A stretch of 64,000 bases of DNA from Candidatus Peregrinibacteria bacterium GW2011_GWF2_43_17 (GTDB taxonomy: Bacteria > Patescibacteriota > Gracilibacteria > UBA1369 > UBA12470): assembly GCA_000999315.1 (NCBI GenBank), contig LCFW01000005.1, positions 1 through 64,000 of the forward strand, given 5' to 3'. The notes under the pieces were generated by a model. The model ran no database searches. It worked only from the letters and a program-made list of their open reading frames with translations, and was not told where the DNA came from. Numbering within the stretch: position 1 is the first letter of the stretch; the number at the start of each line of letters is the position of its first letter. Shown in pieces: positions 53,383-62,176 of the stretch. A program made the position numbers and the translations under genes.

Positions 53383-54669
53383 ATGAAATATTATATCGAG
53401 ACTTACGGGTGCCAGATGAACTATTCGGACACGGAGCGATTAAAAACACTTCTTGAGTCTTATGGCTTCAAAGAATCGAAAAAAAGAGAGGCGGCGGATT
53501 TCATAATTTTCAATTCGTGTTCGGTGCGTCAGAAGGCGGCGGATCGCGTTTACGGCGAAATGGTGAACATGGCGGAGCTGAGAAAGAAGAAAAAAGATCT
53601 TTTGGTCGGCCTAACCGGTTGCATGGTGCACAAAGGCAAAGAGCAAAAAATGGAAAAAGCGACTTATGAGCTCGATATAGCGTTCAGACCGGAAGATATG
53701 TGCCACCTTGCGGGACGAATTCGCGAATTGCGCCCAAAATGGCGTCTCTGCGAAACCGACTTGGACGGGTATTTCGAAATCGCACCCAAAACGAGCAATA
53801 AATATCAGGTTTCGGTACCGATAATGACCGGTTGCGATAAATTTTGTACCTATTGCATCGTCCCTTATGCACGTGGACGCGAAAAAAGCAGACCTCTCAA
53901 CGGAATCGTCGCGGAGTGCAAAAAACTGGTGAAGGCAGGGGCCAAAGAGATCACGCTTTTGGGGCAAACGGTGAACTCTTACAGCACATTCGTAAAACTT
54001 TTGTGCGAAATAGACAAACTGCACTCAAAAGGGCTTAACCGTTTACGATTCATGTCCGCTCATCCAAAAGATTTTTCAGACGACCTTATAAAAACATTAT
54101 CAAGGCTGAAAACGATTTGCCCGTACATACATCTGCCTGTGCAATCCGGATCAAACTCGTGCTTGCGCAGAATGAACCGTCCTTACACGCGCGAAAAATA
54201 CATCGAAATTATTAAAAAAATCCGCAAAGCGATCCCAAATTGCGCAATTTCAACAGATATAATTGTCGGCTTCTGCGGTGAAACGGAAAAAGAGTTCAAG
54301 GACAGTTGCGCATTATACGAAGAGCTCCATTTCGACATGGCATATTTGTCACAATATTCGACCAGGAAAGGCACTTTCGCAGCAAAAAAACTCAAAGACG
54401 ATGTCCCCAAAAAAATAAAAGCCGAAAGGTGGCATTACCTAAACCAAGTTCTAAAAAAACACTCTCTAGCCTGCAATAAAAAGTACATCGGCCAGACAGT
54501 CGAAGTCTTAATCGAAAAACAAACGGCAAAAGAGTTGATAGGGAGGAGCAGGGAGTACAAAGAGGTGCACATACGCGAGTTCGACAAGAAGAAAAAGTGG
54601 ATAGGAGAAATCATTAAGGTGAAAGTGGAAAACGTAAGGGAATGGGAGCTTTATGGGGATAAACTTTGA
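53383..54669 (+). CDS. miaB: tRNA-2-methylthio-N6-dimethylallyladenosine synthase
   Basis: Starting at ATG 53383 (MKYYIETYGCQMN), 428 aa. The methylthiotransferase domain has cysteines in YGCQMN, FNSCSVRQKA and GLTGCMVHKG. The radical SAM motif is GCDKFCTYCIVPYARGREKSRP (CxxxCxxC). A C-terminal TRAM domain ends the protein. It adds the methylthio group to i6A37 of tRNAs. The ORF-track M at 53356 lies inside the LemA-like gene. miaA is not in the window. Confidence 0.95.
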   Translation: MKYYIETYGCQMNYSDTERLKTLLESYGFKESKKREAADFIIFNSCSVRQKAADRVYGEMVNMAELRKKKKDLLVGLTGCMVHKGKEQKMEKATYELDIAFRPEDMCHLAGRIRELRPKWRLCETDLDGYFEIAPKTSNKYQVSVPIMTGCDKFCTYCIVPYARGREKSRPLNGIVAECKKLVKAGAKEITLLGQTVNSYSTFVKLLCEIDKLHSKGLNRLRFMSAHPKDFSDDLIKTLSRLKTICPYIHLPVQSGSNSCLRRMNRPYTREKYIEIIKKIRKAIPNCAISTDIIVGFCGETEKEFKDSCALYEELHFDMAYLSQYSTRKGTFAAKKLKDDVPKKIKAERWHYLNQVLKKHSLACNKKYIGQTVEVLIEKQTAKELIGRSREYKEVHIREFDKKKKWIGEIIKVKVENVREWELYGDKL

Positions 54670-54809
54670 GCTCATGACATCCGCAATTGTGCGCTATCCC
54701 GTTCCGGGACGGGAACAGATTAGGAAAAGCAAGATTTGCCTCCAAAACTTATCGAATTTCGCACAATACGCAAAAATGCTTCTGGGAGAACATTTCTGCT
54801 TGAACCGAG

Positions 54810-55175
54810 CTATCCATAACACAACCTTCTCATCTCCTCCGCCACCTCTAGGACTTTTTGCCCAGTCAATTGCCCGGCACGATAGAGCGTATTCATTTCT
54901 TCTGCTATTGCATCAAACCTTGCCACAAGACCCGGGGGCTGAGCTTCTATGATACCGGGATATCTGTCAGGAGGGAATCCTTGCGTGAAACTATACATGA
55001 CGAACCCGCGACCACGATCAGCCCATTCTCGCAACCTTTGTTGAAACACTTCGTCGTCCATCGGATCGGGCATGCACACTAACAAGTTTTGGATTGCATT
55101 CCAATAATCGTATTTTGCTCGTTCAGGGGTTACTTTAGAGAGGTCGGCATCTAATTCTCTTAGTGATCTTGTCAT
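54810..55175 (-). CDS. Hypothetical protein
   Basis: 121 aa, soluble, helical, rich in Arg, Glu and Pro (DEVFQQRLREWADRGRGFVMYSF). No recognised family. It follows the cysteine-rich gene on the same strand but upstream of the miaB end. The gap 54670-54809 contains an imperfect palindrome CCCGTTCCGGGACGGG and nothing else clear. Confidence 0.55.
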   Translation of the reverse strand: MTRSLRELDADLSKVTPERAKYDYWNAIQNLLVCMPDPMDDEVFQQRLREWADRGRGFVMYSFTQGFPPDRYPGIIEAQPPGLVARFDAIAEEMNTLYRAGQLTGQKVLEVAEEMRRLCYG

Positions 55176-55199
55176 AATAAAGTTTTTTAATCTAAACCC

Positions 55200-56843
55200 C
55201 TAATAAACCTCCCCCAAATAACACTTCTCGCAATAAACCGTCTCCGTTCTATCCGGCGAATAACTTGTCCAAATCTCATCACCGCATTTCGCACAAGTTC
55301 TGGGCCAGAGGGCGCGCGGATTTCTCGCCTTCATCCTCGCGGCATGCCTGTAATCGGGGCACTCGCGCGGAATCGGCAACCCCATTTTTTTATAGAAAGC
55401 GAGTTCATGCGGAATAATTTTGTAAAGCTTGCCGGTTTTTTCACAAGTTAGAATTTTATCGGTTATGTCGATCGGTATTTCGTCGATCAAATCCGGCAAA
55501 TCATATTTCGGACCTTGATAGGCGGCGGCTTTATCCTCTTCGTCGCGCCATATCCAGCCTCGTTCTAGAATTTGTTGTTTCGTCATCGGGAAATATTCTT
55601 GCGCGACAGTTTCGTTGTAGCCGAAGGCCGAAAATTTTACGGGAAAAAACTCACCGAATTCGCCGGTTTCCCCCATATGTTCGATTATGCGAGATTTCAA
55701 TTTTTCATATTCTTCAGGAGCATATTGCTTGTTGAGAATGCAATACTCATTCTTTTTTAATCCAACGCAACCGAAAAGATTTTGCGAATTATAACAGTAT
55801 TCCGAGTACATTACGTGGCTACACCAATAGATGTACATCGAATAAAGCACGTCGTAGAGCTTAAGAGTGCTTAAAGTTTCCAAACAAAGTTCCGGCTTAT
55901 AATAAATGAAACAACTGTCCATGCAGTTTATCGGCTCCAAAGCGTCGGTCAAATACCACGAATCTTGTCCTTTGGTCGTGTCGAAACAATTCAGGCAATT
56001 TTTGCTTTGTTCGATATAGTCTCCGGTACAATTTTCACATTTGTTTTGATGGACGTCGCGCACAATCATCCGGGCAAATTGTTCGGAAACGGTTTTCTTC
56101 ATATTTTCCGTTTGCCGAAAAGAGCCCCTGTCAAACTCGCGCATGATTTTTTTATACTCCTCTTCGGCGTACTGTTTATTGAAAATACAATGTTTTTTAT
56201 TCCTTAAATTAAAACACCCGAAACAATCGTTGCATCCGCGCAATTCTTTCGAAAAATAACAGTTGCTACAGTTGTGGCAATCATGAATCCAGGCGGAACA
56301 ATAGCAATTATAACAGGAGACACATTCGTAACAAAGTTCGCATTCGTAGATAAAATTACAATCCATACAATTTTTACAGCTTTGTACGAGCTTGCCATAC
56401 AAACAATCTTCGTTTTTTTCGCACGCAACGAGCATGTAGCAATTTTTATTGTCGGCGGCGTGATTCGTGAAAAGGCTGTTCACGCTGTTCATATTGGACA
56501 TATTCATACGCGGAACCGCCTGCCTTAACTCCTGAAATTGTTCGAAAAAGGATCGCGAGAAATCGAAATCTTTTCCATAAGAAAGCCCGCTCCATTGCTC
56601 GCTCCACCACGTGTCGTAATCATAAACAACATATGGCGATTTCGGGTCGTACAACGAGATAATCGTCTTACCCGAGAAGGCGCATTTTGAATGATACATG
56701 TACCTCTCATTGCGGAAAGCGAACCTGCGTTGCATACGACACGCGGGACAACATGTCGGTTCCGGGACTTTTAGCTGATCGTAAAAATTCTTTTCCGAGT
56801 CGTTTATTGTAAATTGAGCTTGGCAATTTACGCAGTTTTTCAT
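55200..56843 (-). CDS. Large cysteine-rich protein with zinc ribbons and Cys-rich repeat core
   Basis: 547 aa with about 41 cysteines. An N-terminal zinc ribbon (CVNC...CCPAC) and a C-terminal one (CAKC...CEKC) flank a central region (about 130-370) of short units such as SCKNCMDCNFIYECELCYECVSCYNC. Two units share the string KKHCIFNKQYAEEEYKKI / NEYCILNKQYAPEEYEKL. The pattern suggests a solenoid with stacked metal-binding or disulfide sites. I recall CPR proteins of this type being labelled CaiB/BaiF family, which the sequence does not support. Function unknown; metal storage or nucleic-acid binding are possibilities. Confidence 0.75.
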   Translation of the reverse strand: MKNCVNCQAQFTINDSEKNFYDQLKVPEPTCCPACRMQRRFAFRNERYMYHSKCAFSGKTIISLYDPKSPYVVYDYDTWWSEQWSGLSYGKDFDFSRSFFEQFQELRQAVPRMNMSNMNSVNSLFTNHAADNKNCYMLVACEKNEDCLYGKLVQSCKNCMDCNFIYECELCYECVSCYNCYCSAWIHDCHNCSNCYFSKELRGCNDCFGCFNLRNKKHCIFNKQYAEEEYKKIMREFDRGSFRQTENMKKTVSEQFARMIVRDVHQNKCENCTGDYIEQSKNCLNCFDTTKGQDSWYLTDALEPINCMDSCFIYYKPELCLETLSTLKLYDVLYSMYIYWCSHVMYSEYCYNSQNLFGCVGLKKNEYCILNKQYAPEEYEKLKSRIIEHMGETGEFGEFFPVKFSAFGYNETVAQEYFPMTKQQILERGWIWRDEEDKAAAYQGPKYDLPDLIDEIPIDITDKILTCEKTGKLYKIIPHELAFYKKMGLPIPRECPDYRHAARMKARNPRALWPRTCAKCGDEIWTSYSPDRTETVYCEKCYLGEVY

Positions 56844-56847
56844 AATT

Positions 56848-57897
56848 TTAAATTATTAAAGGTGTTTTAACCCACTTGTTGATTCCGGTACTCACTATAA
56901 CGATTTTCTTGTCTTTCGGGATTTCTTTTTGCATCTGAAGAAGCAAGCCGAGTCCCGCAATACCGGAAGGCTCACATTTCACGCCAAGTTTTTTAGCGAG
57001 AATCATAGCTTCTTTCAAATATTTTTCCTGTAAGGAGTGAACCTGGGACTCTTTGCCGCAGTATCCCTTTGATCTAAAAACTTCCAACCAAGGACCGTCG
57101 AAATGTATAAAAGGCTGGTGCGGACAATACAATTTGTCGGCGAGAGAATTCGGATTATGAGTTGCGGCTCCCATAAAATGGCACTTTTCGAGTTTCTTGA
57201 CGTCGCCCTTAAAGCGGGGATCGCAAGAACCTCTTCCGACAGAAGCCATGATTTCGCGCTTACTGACATTTAGAAGATTTTCATACAAATGGCCACTTCC
57301 GTAAGGTATAAAACAGTAATCCGGCGAATTATTGAGGATTTCGTAACTTAACCAGTCATAAAATCTTGTATCGGGGTCGAGACTTTCATCCGATGTTATA
57401 TCTATACCATCGGGGTTGTTCGTAAGCCTCAAAATCTCCTCCGCGTTAAGCGGTTTTTTCGCAAGGTCGGTTTCGTAAATTTCGCAACCGATCTTTTTAA
57501 GATTTCGCTTGGTTTCTTTGTCAATATTATAGCCAACCAAGATTTTTAAATTCGGCAAGCGATATTTTCTCAGCGCGGTTTGAATTGCGTTTGCCGCTGA
57601 GCCGGAGCTTATGATTGAAAGGTGTGGGAGTTTTTTTATAATCCCCCTTTTTTTCGCGATAAGAAGATCGCGATAAGTTACAACCATTTCCCATGCCATA
57701 CGATCTTTATGAGTCCCGGTCGGATTGAAGCTTTCATCTTTAAGCCAAACGTATTTGAATCTCGGAACTTCTATCTTGTAAGTCGGAGTGGCGGGGAATT
57801 TGGGACCTTCATCCGGAAATTCGGGACGCAAAGGATCGTTGTCCGAAGGAACTTTTATCGAGTCCAAAATGAGTTGTTCGTCTTGTGCAAGAGGCAT
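56848..57897 (-). CDS. Fold-type II PLP-dependent enzyme (threonine synthase-like)
   Basis: 349 aa from ATG 57897 (MPLAQDEQLILDS). VWLKDESFNPTGTHKDRM has the PLP lysine in the threonine synthase/dehydratase pattern, SSGSAANAIQ is the substrate-binding SGNxA-like loop, and FIPYGSGHLYEN the phosphate-binding glycine loop. SGIAGLGLLLQM is near the end. The PLP loop and catalytic Lys look intact. Substrate unknown: a beta-replacement or elimination on an amino acid. It is divergent from a TrmB-type regulator 160 bp away, a typical regulator-target pair. Confidence 0.82.
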   Translation of the reverse strand: MPLAQDEQLILDSIKVPSDNDPLRPEFPDEGPKFPATPTYKIEVPRFKYVWLKDESFNPTGTHKDRMAWEMVVTYRDLLIAKKRGIIKKLPHLSIISSGSAANAIQTALRKYRLPNLKILVGYNIDKETKRNLKKIGCEIYETDLAKKPLNAEEILRLTNNPDGIDITSDESLDPDTRFYDWLSYEILNNSPDYCFIPYGSGHLYENLLNVSKREIMASVGRGSCDPRFKGDVKKLEKCHFMGAATHNPNSLADKLYCPHQPFIHFDGPWLEVFRSKGYCGKESQVHSLQEKYLKEAMILAKKLGVKCEPSGIAGLGLLLQMQKEIPKDKKIVIVSTGINKWVKTPLII

Positions 57898-57998
57898 AAA
57901 TACGACAATTCGCGATGTTGTCAAAAATCTACCATCAAATTGTCGCTTCGTCTATACAGCAAGCCATTCCCGCGCACACGTCAAGCGCGAGTTACAGG

Positions 57999-58027
57999 TT
58001 GATTTTTACGTTTTCGACATATATAAT
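57999..58027 (+). promoter_or_regulatory. Promoter for the TrmB-type regulator
   Basis: TTGATT (57999-58004), exactly 17 bp, TATAAT (58022-58027). A transcript would start near 58034, giving a ~23-nt leader to ATG 58057. The region between the divergent genes (57898-58056) may also hold operator sites; no strong palindrome was seen. Confidence 0.7.
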
Positions 58028-58056
58028 AAGTGTAGAATAGTTTTTACAACATCCGC

Positions 58057-58818
58057 ATGCATACGTCCGATTTGGAAGATTTGGGGCTTACCGAGGAGGA
58101 GTCGAAAGTTTATCTCGCTCTTCTCGAACTTGGAAGTTCTTACGTTAGCGTGATTGCCAAAAAAGCCGGTGTTCACCGCGTAAGTTGTTATCACACTTTG
58201 GGCAATTTGGTTGATAAAGGTTTGGTAAGCACTTTCACAAAGAATCGGATGAAATTTTTCGCAATCGAAAACCCAAAAATTTTAGTCAATAAGCTCGAAG
58301 AAAAATATGCCAAAGCCAAAAAACTGCTCCCGGAGCTTTTATCCATCACGAACACATTGGTATACAAACCCAAGATTCAATATTACGAAGGACTGGAAGG
58401 AGTAAAAAACATTTTCGAAGAAACATTAAATGCGGACAAAGAACTTCTCGGCTATACCAATCTCGCGATTTTACCGGACGTAGTAACGGGAGATTATCTG
58501 CGCGAGTACGCAATTCGGAAAATGAAAAAAGGCATTAAAACACGCATGTTGTCTCCGATTTCCGGCAAAGCGCTTTCTTATCTGGACAAATATTATCCGA
58601 AAGATTTTGATCGCAATTTGGTCGAGATTTTTTTCGTTAATCCCGAAGAGTTTATGTTCGAATATGAAATAAATATTTTCGGCAATCGCGTATCGATCGT
58701 ATCTTTGAAGCCGGATGAATTGATGGGAATGATTATTGAAAGTCCGATATATGCCAAAACACAGAAAGCGATTTTTAATCTGGCATGGTTGGGAGCGACA
58801 AGTTTCGTGACCCGTTAA
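58057..58818 (+). CDS. TrmB family transcriptional regulator
   Basis: A 253-aa protein. Residues 1-70 form the TrmB winged helix (LGLTEEESKVYLALLELGSSYVSVIAKKAGVHRVSCYHTLGNLVDKGLV), followed by a short coiled coil (EEKYAKAKKLLPELL). Next comes a sensor domain (about 105-250; YYEGLEGVKNIFEETLNADKELLGYTN...). In TrmB relatives the C-terminal part binds sugars or other small molecules. It is divergent from the PLP enzyme gene and likely regulates it. Confidence 0.88.
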   Translation: MHTSDLEDLGLTEEESKVYLALLELGSSYVSVIAKKAGVHRVSCYHTLGNLVDKGLVSTFTKNRMKFFAIENPKILVNKLEEKYAKAKKLLPELLSITNTLVYKPKIQYYEGLEGVKNIFEETLNADKELLGYTNLAILPDVVTGDYLREYAIRKMKKGIKTRMLSPISGKALSYLDKYYPKDFDRNLVEIFFVNPEEFMFEYEINIFGNRVSIVSLKPDELMGMIIESPIYAKTQKAIFNLAWLGATSFVTR

Positions 58819-58895
58819 ACAGTGCAAGGAAGCTCTGCGCCAACCATCGTAAAAAATATATGTGAACACTGCCTAAAGCCCTAAACCCCTAGCTC

Positions 58896-60662
58896 CTACC
58901 CCACCACTCCCTTTATCCTCCTCACCCCTGCACTCGACGACTCCTCTTTGAGTATTTTGAATGAGCCCAGCTCGCCGGTCCTTTTTGCATGAGGGCCTCC
59001 GCAAATCTCTTTTGAAAATCCTGAGATTGTATAAACCTTAACCCTCTCTCCGTATTTTTCTCCGAAAATTCCCATCGCTCCGCTAGCGCGCGCCTCGTCC
59101 AACGAAATTTCTTCACACGAAATCGGCAAATCTTCTTTGATTTTTTCATTCACGATTCTTTCGACCTCTTTTTTCTGCTCGTCGGTCATTTTTTCGCCGT
59201 GAGAAAAGTCGAATCGCAACCTTTCCGCCGTAATATTGCTCCCTTTCTGGTAAACGTGATCGCCAAGAACTTTTCGCAAAGCGGCCAATAACATATGAGT
59301 CGCAGTATGCAATTTTGCAGTGGCTTCGCTCGAATCTTGAAGCCCACCTTTGAATTTTCCCTCGGCACCGCAACGGGATAATTGTTGATGTTTTTCAAAA
59401 GCTTCGCAGAAACCTTTTTCGTCCACGCTGAATCCGCTTTCTCGTGCTAGATCTTTGGTCATTTCGAGCGGGAATCCGTAAGTATCATACAATTTGAAAG
59501 CCATTCTGCCGCTTATCGCTCGCGAACTGCCTTTCATTAAATTAGGTAAAATCTTTTCAAACTCTTTTTCGCCCTGCACGAGCGTCTTCAAGAATTTCAC
59601 TTCCTCCTGTTTCAATGCGTTGATGATATGCTCGCGTTTTTCGACCAATTCTGGGTAAGATTCGCCATAAATTTTAATAAAATTCTCTGCGATATCGACA
59701 ATCATTCCCTCGCCAACGCCGATTTTTTTCATAAATCTAACCGCTCTTCGAATCAACCTTCGCAAAACATAACCTTGGTCTGTATTCGACGGCGTGACGC
59801 CTTTCGGGTCGCCCAAAATAAACACCGAAGCACGCATGTGATCCGCAATAATTCTTCGAGCGACGACATCATTATTTTCACCAAGCAGGTCCATTATCGG
59901 CTTGAAAAGCTCGGTTTCGTAATGCGAAGAAACGCCTTGTAGAAGCGCAGTAACCCTCTCGACCCCGAGCCCGGTATCCACATTTTTCTGCTTCAATTCT
60001 TCGAATCTTCCTTCTGGAGTCTTATTGTACTGCATGAAAACATCGTTCCAAATTTCGACATATTTCCCGCACTTGCAAGCCACGCCGACTTCGGCGCATT
60101 TCTCGCACGGTTCTTTGCCCGTATCGTAAAACATCTCCGTATCGGGTCCGCACGGACCGGTTTGTCCGGCCGGTCCCCACCAGTTATCTTTTTTGCCATA
60201 AAACCAAATTTTATCTATTCCGAGCTCCTTCCAAACAACTGCAGACTCTTCGTCGCGAGGAGCATCGTTATCTCCCGCAAAACAACTGACCGCTAAATTC
60301 TCTTTCGGTATCCCGAGCCCGACTTTTTTATCCGTTAAAAATTCATAACTCATCTTTATCGCCTCCGCTTTAAAATAGTCACCCAGACTCCAATTCCCCA
60401 TCATCTCGAAAAAGGTGCAATGCGTGGCATCGCCAACCTCATCTATGTCATCTGTCCTGACGCATTTTTGACAATTAACCAGCTTGCGCCCGAGCGGATG
60501 CGACTCGCCGAGCAAATAGGGGACGAGCGGATGCATGCCGGCCGTGGTGAACAAAACGGTCGGATCGTTTTCGGGTATAAGTGACGCCCCGGCAACCTCT
60601 TTATGCCCGTGGTTTTTGACGAAGAAATCTATGTATTTGAGTCGAAGTTCGTTGGCTTTCAT
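58896..60662 (-). CDS. alaS: Alanyl-tRNA synthetase, short form
   Basis: 588 aa against about 850-880 in most bacteria. The class II catalytic core is intact (ENDPTVLFTTAGMHPLVPYL; TFFEMMGNWSLGDYF; GLGVERVTALLQG), and the tRNA domain and editing site are present (HTATH; CGGPH). The protein stops right after RIKGVVG, so the DHHA1 and C-Ala domains are absent. A CxxC-type insertion (EPCEKCAEVGVACKCGKYVEIWNDVFMQYN) carries extra cysteines. The truncation looks natural because the frame ends cleanly and no remnant follows; short forms occur in reduced genomes. Confidence 0.93.
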   Translation of the reverse strand: MKANELRLKYIDFFVKNHGHKEVAGASLIPENDPTVLFTTAGMHPLVPYLLGESHPLGRKLVNCQKCVRTDDIDEVGDATHCTFFEMMGNWSLGDYFKAEAIKMSYEFLTDKKVGLGIPKENLAVSCFAGDNDAPRDEESAVVWKELGIDKIWFYGKKDNWWGPAGQTGPCGPDTEMFYDTGKEPCEKCAEVGVACKCGKYVEIWNDVFMQYNKTPEGRFEELKQKNVDTGLGVERVTALLQGVSSHYETELFKPIMDLLGENNDVVARRIIADHMRASVFILGDPKGVTPSNTDQGYVLRRLIRRAVRFMKKIGVGEGMIVDIAENFIKIYGESYPELVEKREHIINALKQEEVKFLKTLVQGEKEFEKILPNLMKGSSRAISGRMAFKLYDTYGFPLEMTKDLARESGFSVDEKGFCEAFEKHQQLSRCGAEGKFKGGLQDSSEATAKLHTATHMLLAALRKVLGDHVYQKGSNITAERLRFDFSHGEKMTDEQKKEVERIVNEKIKEDLPISCEEISLDEARASGAMGIFGEKYGERVKVYTISGFSKEICGGPHAKRTGELGSFKILKEESSSAGVRRIKGVVG

Positions 60663-60681
60663 GAAAGTAAAATTAACGTGA

Positions 60682-60703
60682 TTTTTCTCCCCGGGGAGAA
60701 AAA
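60682..60703. repeat. 22-bp perfect palindrome in the alaS upstream region
   Basis: TTTTTCTCCCC followed by its exact complement GGGGAGAAAAA, 20 bp before the alaS ATG and between divergent genes. It has no T-run after the stem in either direction, so it is not a standard terminator. It could be an operator site or a leader hairpin. Confidence 0.6.
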
Positions 60704-60774
60704 CAAATATAATTTACCTGAAAACTTCTCAGAGGACAACGGGGCTTCTTTGCGCACTTGACTAATTATGTAAA

Positions 60775-61614
60775 ATGTATTACCATAAAAACGCATTGAC
60801 GCTATTAAGCATGAAACATTTACCGTTAATTTTGGCCTTAAATGCCGGCTCTGCAGCTGCTACACCCGCTACACCCGCTTGTGAAAGTCTCGCTGAACAT
60901 GAGGCTCCGTACATTGACCAATTATGTCAAGACCGAGAAGCATTGACAAGAAGAATTACCGAGATCTTCCCGGGCAGAGATATAAAAAGTTTGGAAATGC
61001 CCACGCCCCATACTGAGGGAACGGTTGATTTAGTCGGAGGTTCAGATCCTGATATCAAATTAATTTGGAATGCGGATGGAAAAGATTGTATTTATGGCCC
61101 GGGTAGGTTCCCCTATGGTTCTGGGGCGACGAGTTGGCCATACTACAGTACTCTTGAGGAGTTAGCATCCGGACAACAACATGAAGCTTGGTCGCCGAAT
61201 TCAATGGGTATTGATATAGATCGAATTGTGGGATTAGAGAATAGTTTGAAGGCGTCCAAAGCTGAGTTTTTTGGCAAAATCGCAGAGGATAGCGAAGCGA
61301 GAAAATATTACAACGATTTCTCTATATTTATTACACGGTTGAGTACTGTCGCGTTTGACGGAGGTCTGCGTTCAGGGTGGAGCGATCCCTTACTACATCA
61401 AATGTTTTTTGCGAATACAAGGTCTTTGATTTATACTCCTGGTCACGCAGTTAGTATTGATAGGATGAAGAAATTTGTGCGACATCCTGATTTCTCAAAG
61501 TTACCGCCGGATTTACAACAAGCAGTGCGTGATTATACTTCAGGGGATAGTTTTGTGTGGGATGTGCTTTGGCAGACCGAAGAGGCATTGAAACAATGTA
61601 ATCCACAACCGTAA
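60775..61614 (+). CDS. Secreted hypothetical protein
   Basis: 279 aa from ATG 60775, or 267 aa from ATG 60811 (MKHLPLILALNAGSAAATPA), which places a signal peptide with an AxA-type site at the very start. The second start is slightly favoured. Cysteines (ACESL, QLCQD, KDCIYG, EALKQCNPQ) fit an exported disulfide protein. The DGKDCIYGPGRFPYGSGATSW loop is notable, but no family is recognised. Codon use looks less GC-biased than its neighbours (more GGT, ACA, TTA), a possible sign of transfer. Confidence 0.65.
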   Translation: MYYHKNALTLLSMKHLPLILALNAGSAAATPATPACESLAEHEAPYIDQLCQDREALTRRITEIFPGRDIKSLEMPTPHTEGTVDLVGGSDPDIKLIWNADGKDCIYGPGRFPYGSGATSWPYYSTLEELASGQQHEAWSPNSMGIDIDRIVGLENSLKASKAEFFGKIAEDSEARKYYNDFSIFITRLSTVAFDGGLRSGWSDPLLHQMFFANTRSLIYTPGHAVSIDRMKKFVRHPDFSKLPPDLQQAVRDYTSGDSFVWDVLWQTEEALKQCNPQP

Positions 61615-61620
61615 TAATGC

Positions 61621-62091
61621 CTAGTACATCTTCACTCCCGGCAACCTCTTCCACTCTTTAAACAGCTTGCTTACATCGGGCGCCATAATCCCGCCCCGGG
61701 TTTTGAGATGCCGCGAATCCGGCGCACGAGAAATTTCTTGATAAATAAAATCATCATCGAACCCTATCCCGGCCGCATCTTTTCGATCGTTCCCGAAATA
61801 CAAACCTGACATTTTCGCCCAATAAATCGTAGCCAAGCACATCGGGCAAGGTTCGGTTGTCGAATAAATCTCGCATCCCGACAGATCGTAAGTCTTGAGT
61901 TTTTTACATGCTTTCCTGATCGCATTCACTTCGGCATGGCAAGTCGGATCGTTGTCCGTTGTGACGGTATTCCACCCCTCGCCAATGATCTTACCGTTTT
62001 TGACAACAACCGCTCCAAAAGGACCGCCCTCATATTTCATACAATGTTTTCTTGCGACCTCGATCGCCGCAGACATGAATTTTTTGTGCAT
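61621..62091 (-). CDS. guaD: Guanine deaminase, CDA fold
   Basis: A 156-aa zinc deaminase converting guanine to xanthine. GGPFGAVVVKNGKIIGEGWNTVTTDNDPTCHAEVNAIRKACKKL carries the HAE zinc/catalytic motif, and TTEPCPMCLATIYWAKM the PCxxC motif. DAAGIGFDDDFIYQEISR is specific for the Bacillus GuaD type rather than tRNA adenosine deaminase. A role in purine salvage is fitting for a host- or community-dependent organism. Confidence 0.9.
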   Translation of the reverse strand: MHKKFMSAAIEVARKHCMKYEGGPFGAVVVKNGKIIGEGWNTVTTDNDPTCHAEVNAIRKACKKLKTYDLSGCEIYSTTEPCPMCLATIYWAKMSGLYFGNDRKDAAGIGFDDDFIYQEISRAPDSRHLKTRGGIMAPDVSKLFKEWKRLPGVKMY

Positions 62092-62126
62092 AAAAGTTTT
62101 TATTTTCTTGATTATAGCAAAAATTC

Positions 62127-62155
62127 CTGCAAGTTATTGATTTTCATGGTATAAT
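62127..62155 (+). promoter_or_regulatory. Promoter for the gene at 62177
   Basis: CTGCAA (62127-62132), 17-bp spacer, TGG-TATAAT (62150-62155), then ATAAAGATATAAATAAAAAAA and ATG 62177. -10 and leader are almost the same as at 47777-47803. Confidence 0.7.
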
Positions 62156-62176
62156 ATAAAGATATAAATAAAAAAA

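Noticed and set aside
54698-54713. CCCGTTCCGGGACGGG as a fourth copy of the GC palindrome
   Set aside because: Only part of the core matches and the stem is just CCCGT/ACGGG; not counted as the same element.
55200-56843. CaiB/BaiF CoA-transferase annotation for the cysteine-rich protein
   Set aside because: No CoA-transferase motif is visible; the sequence is dominated by CxxC units.
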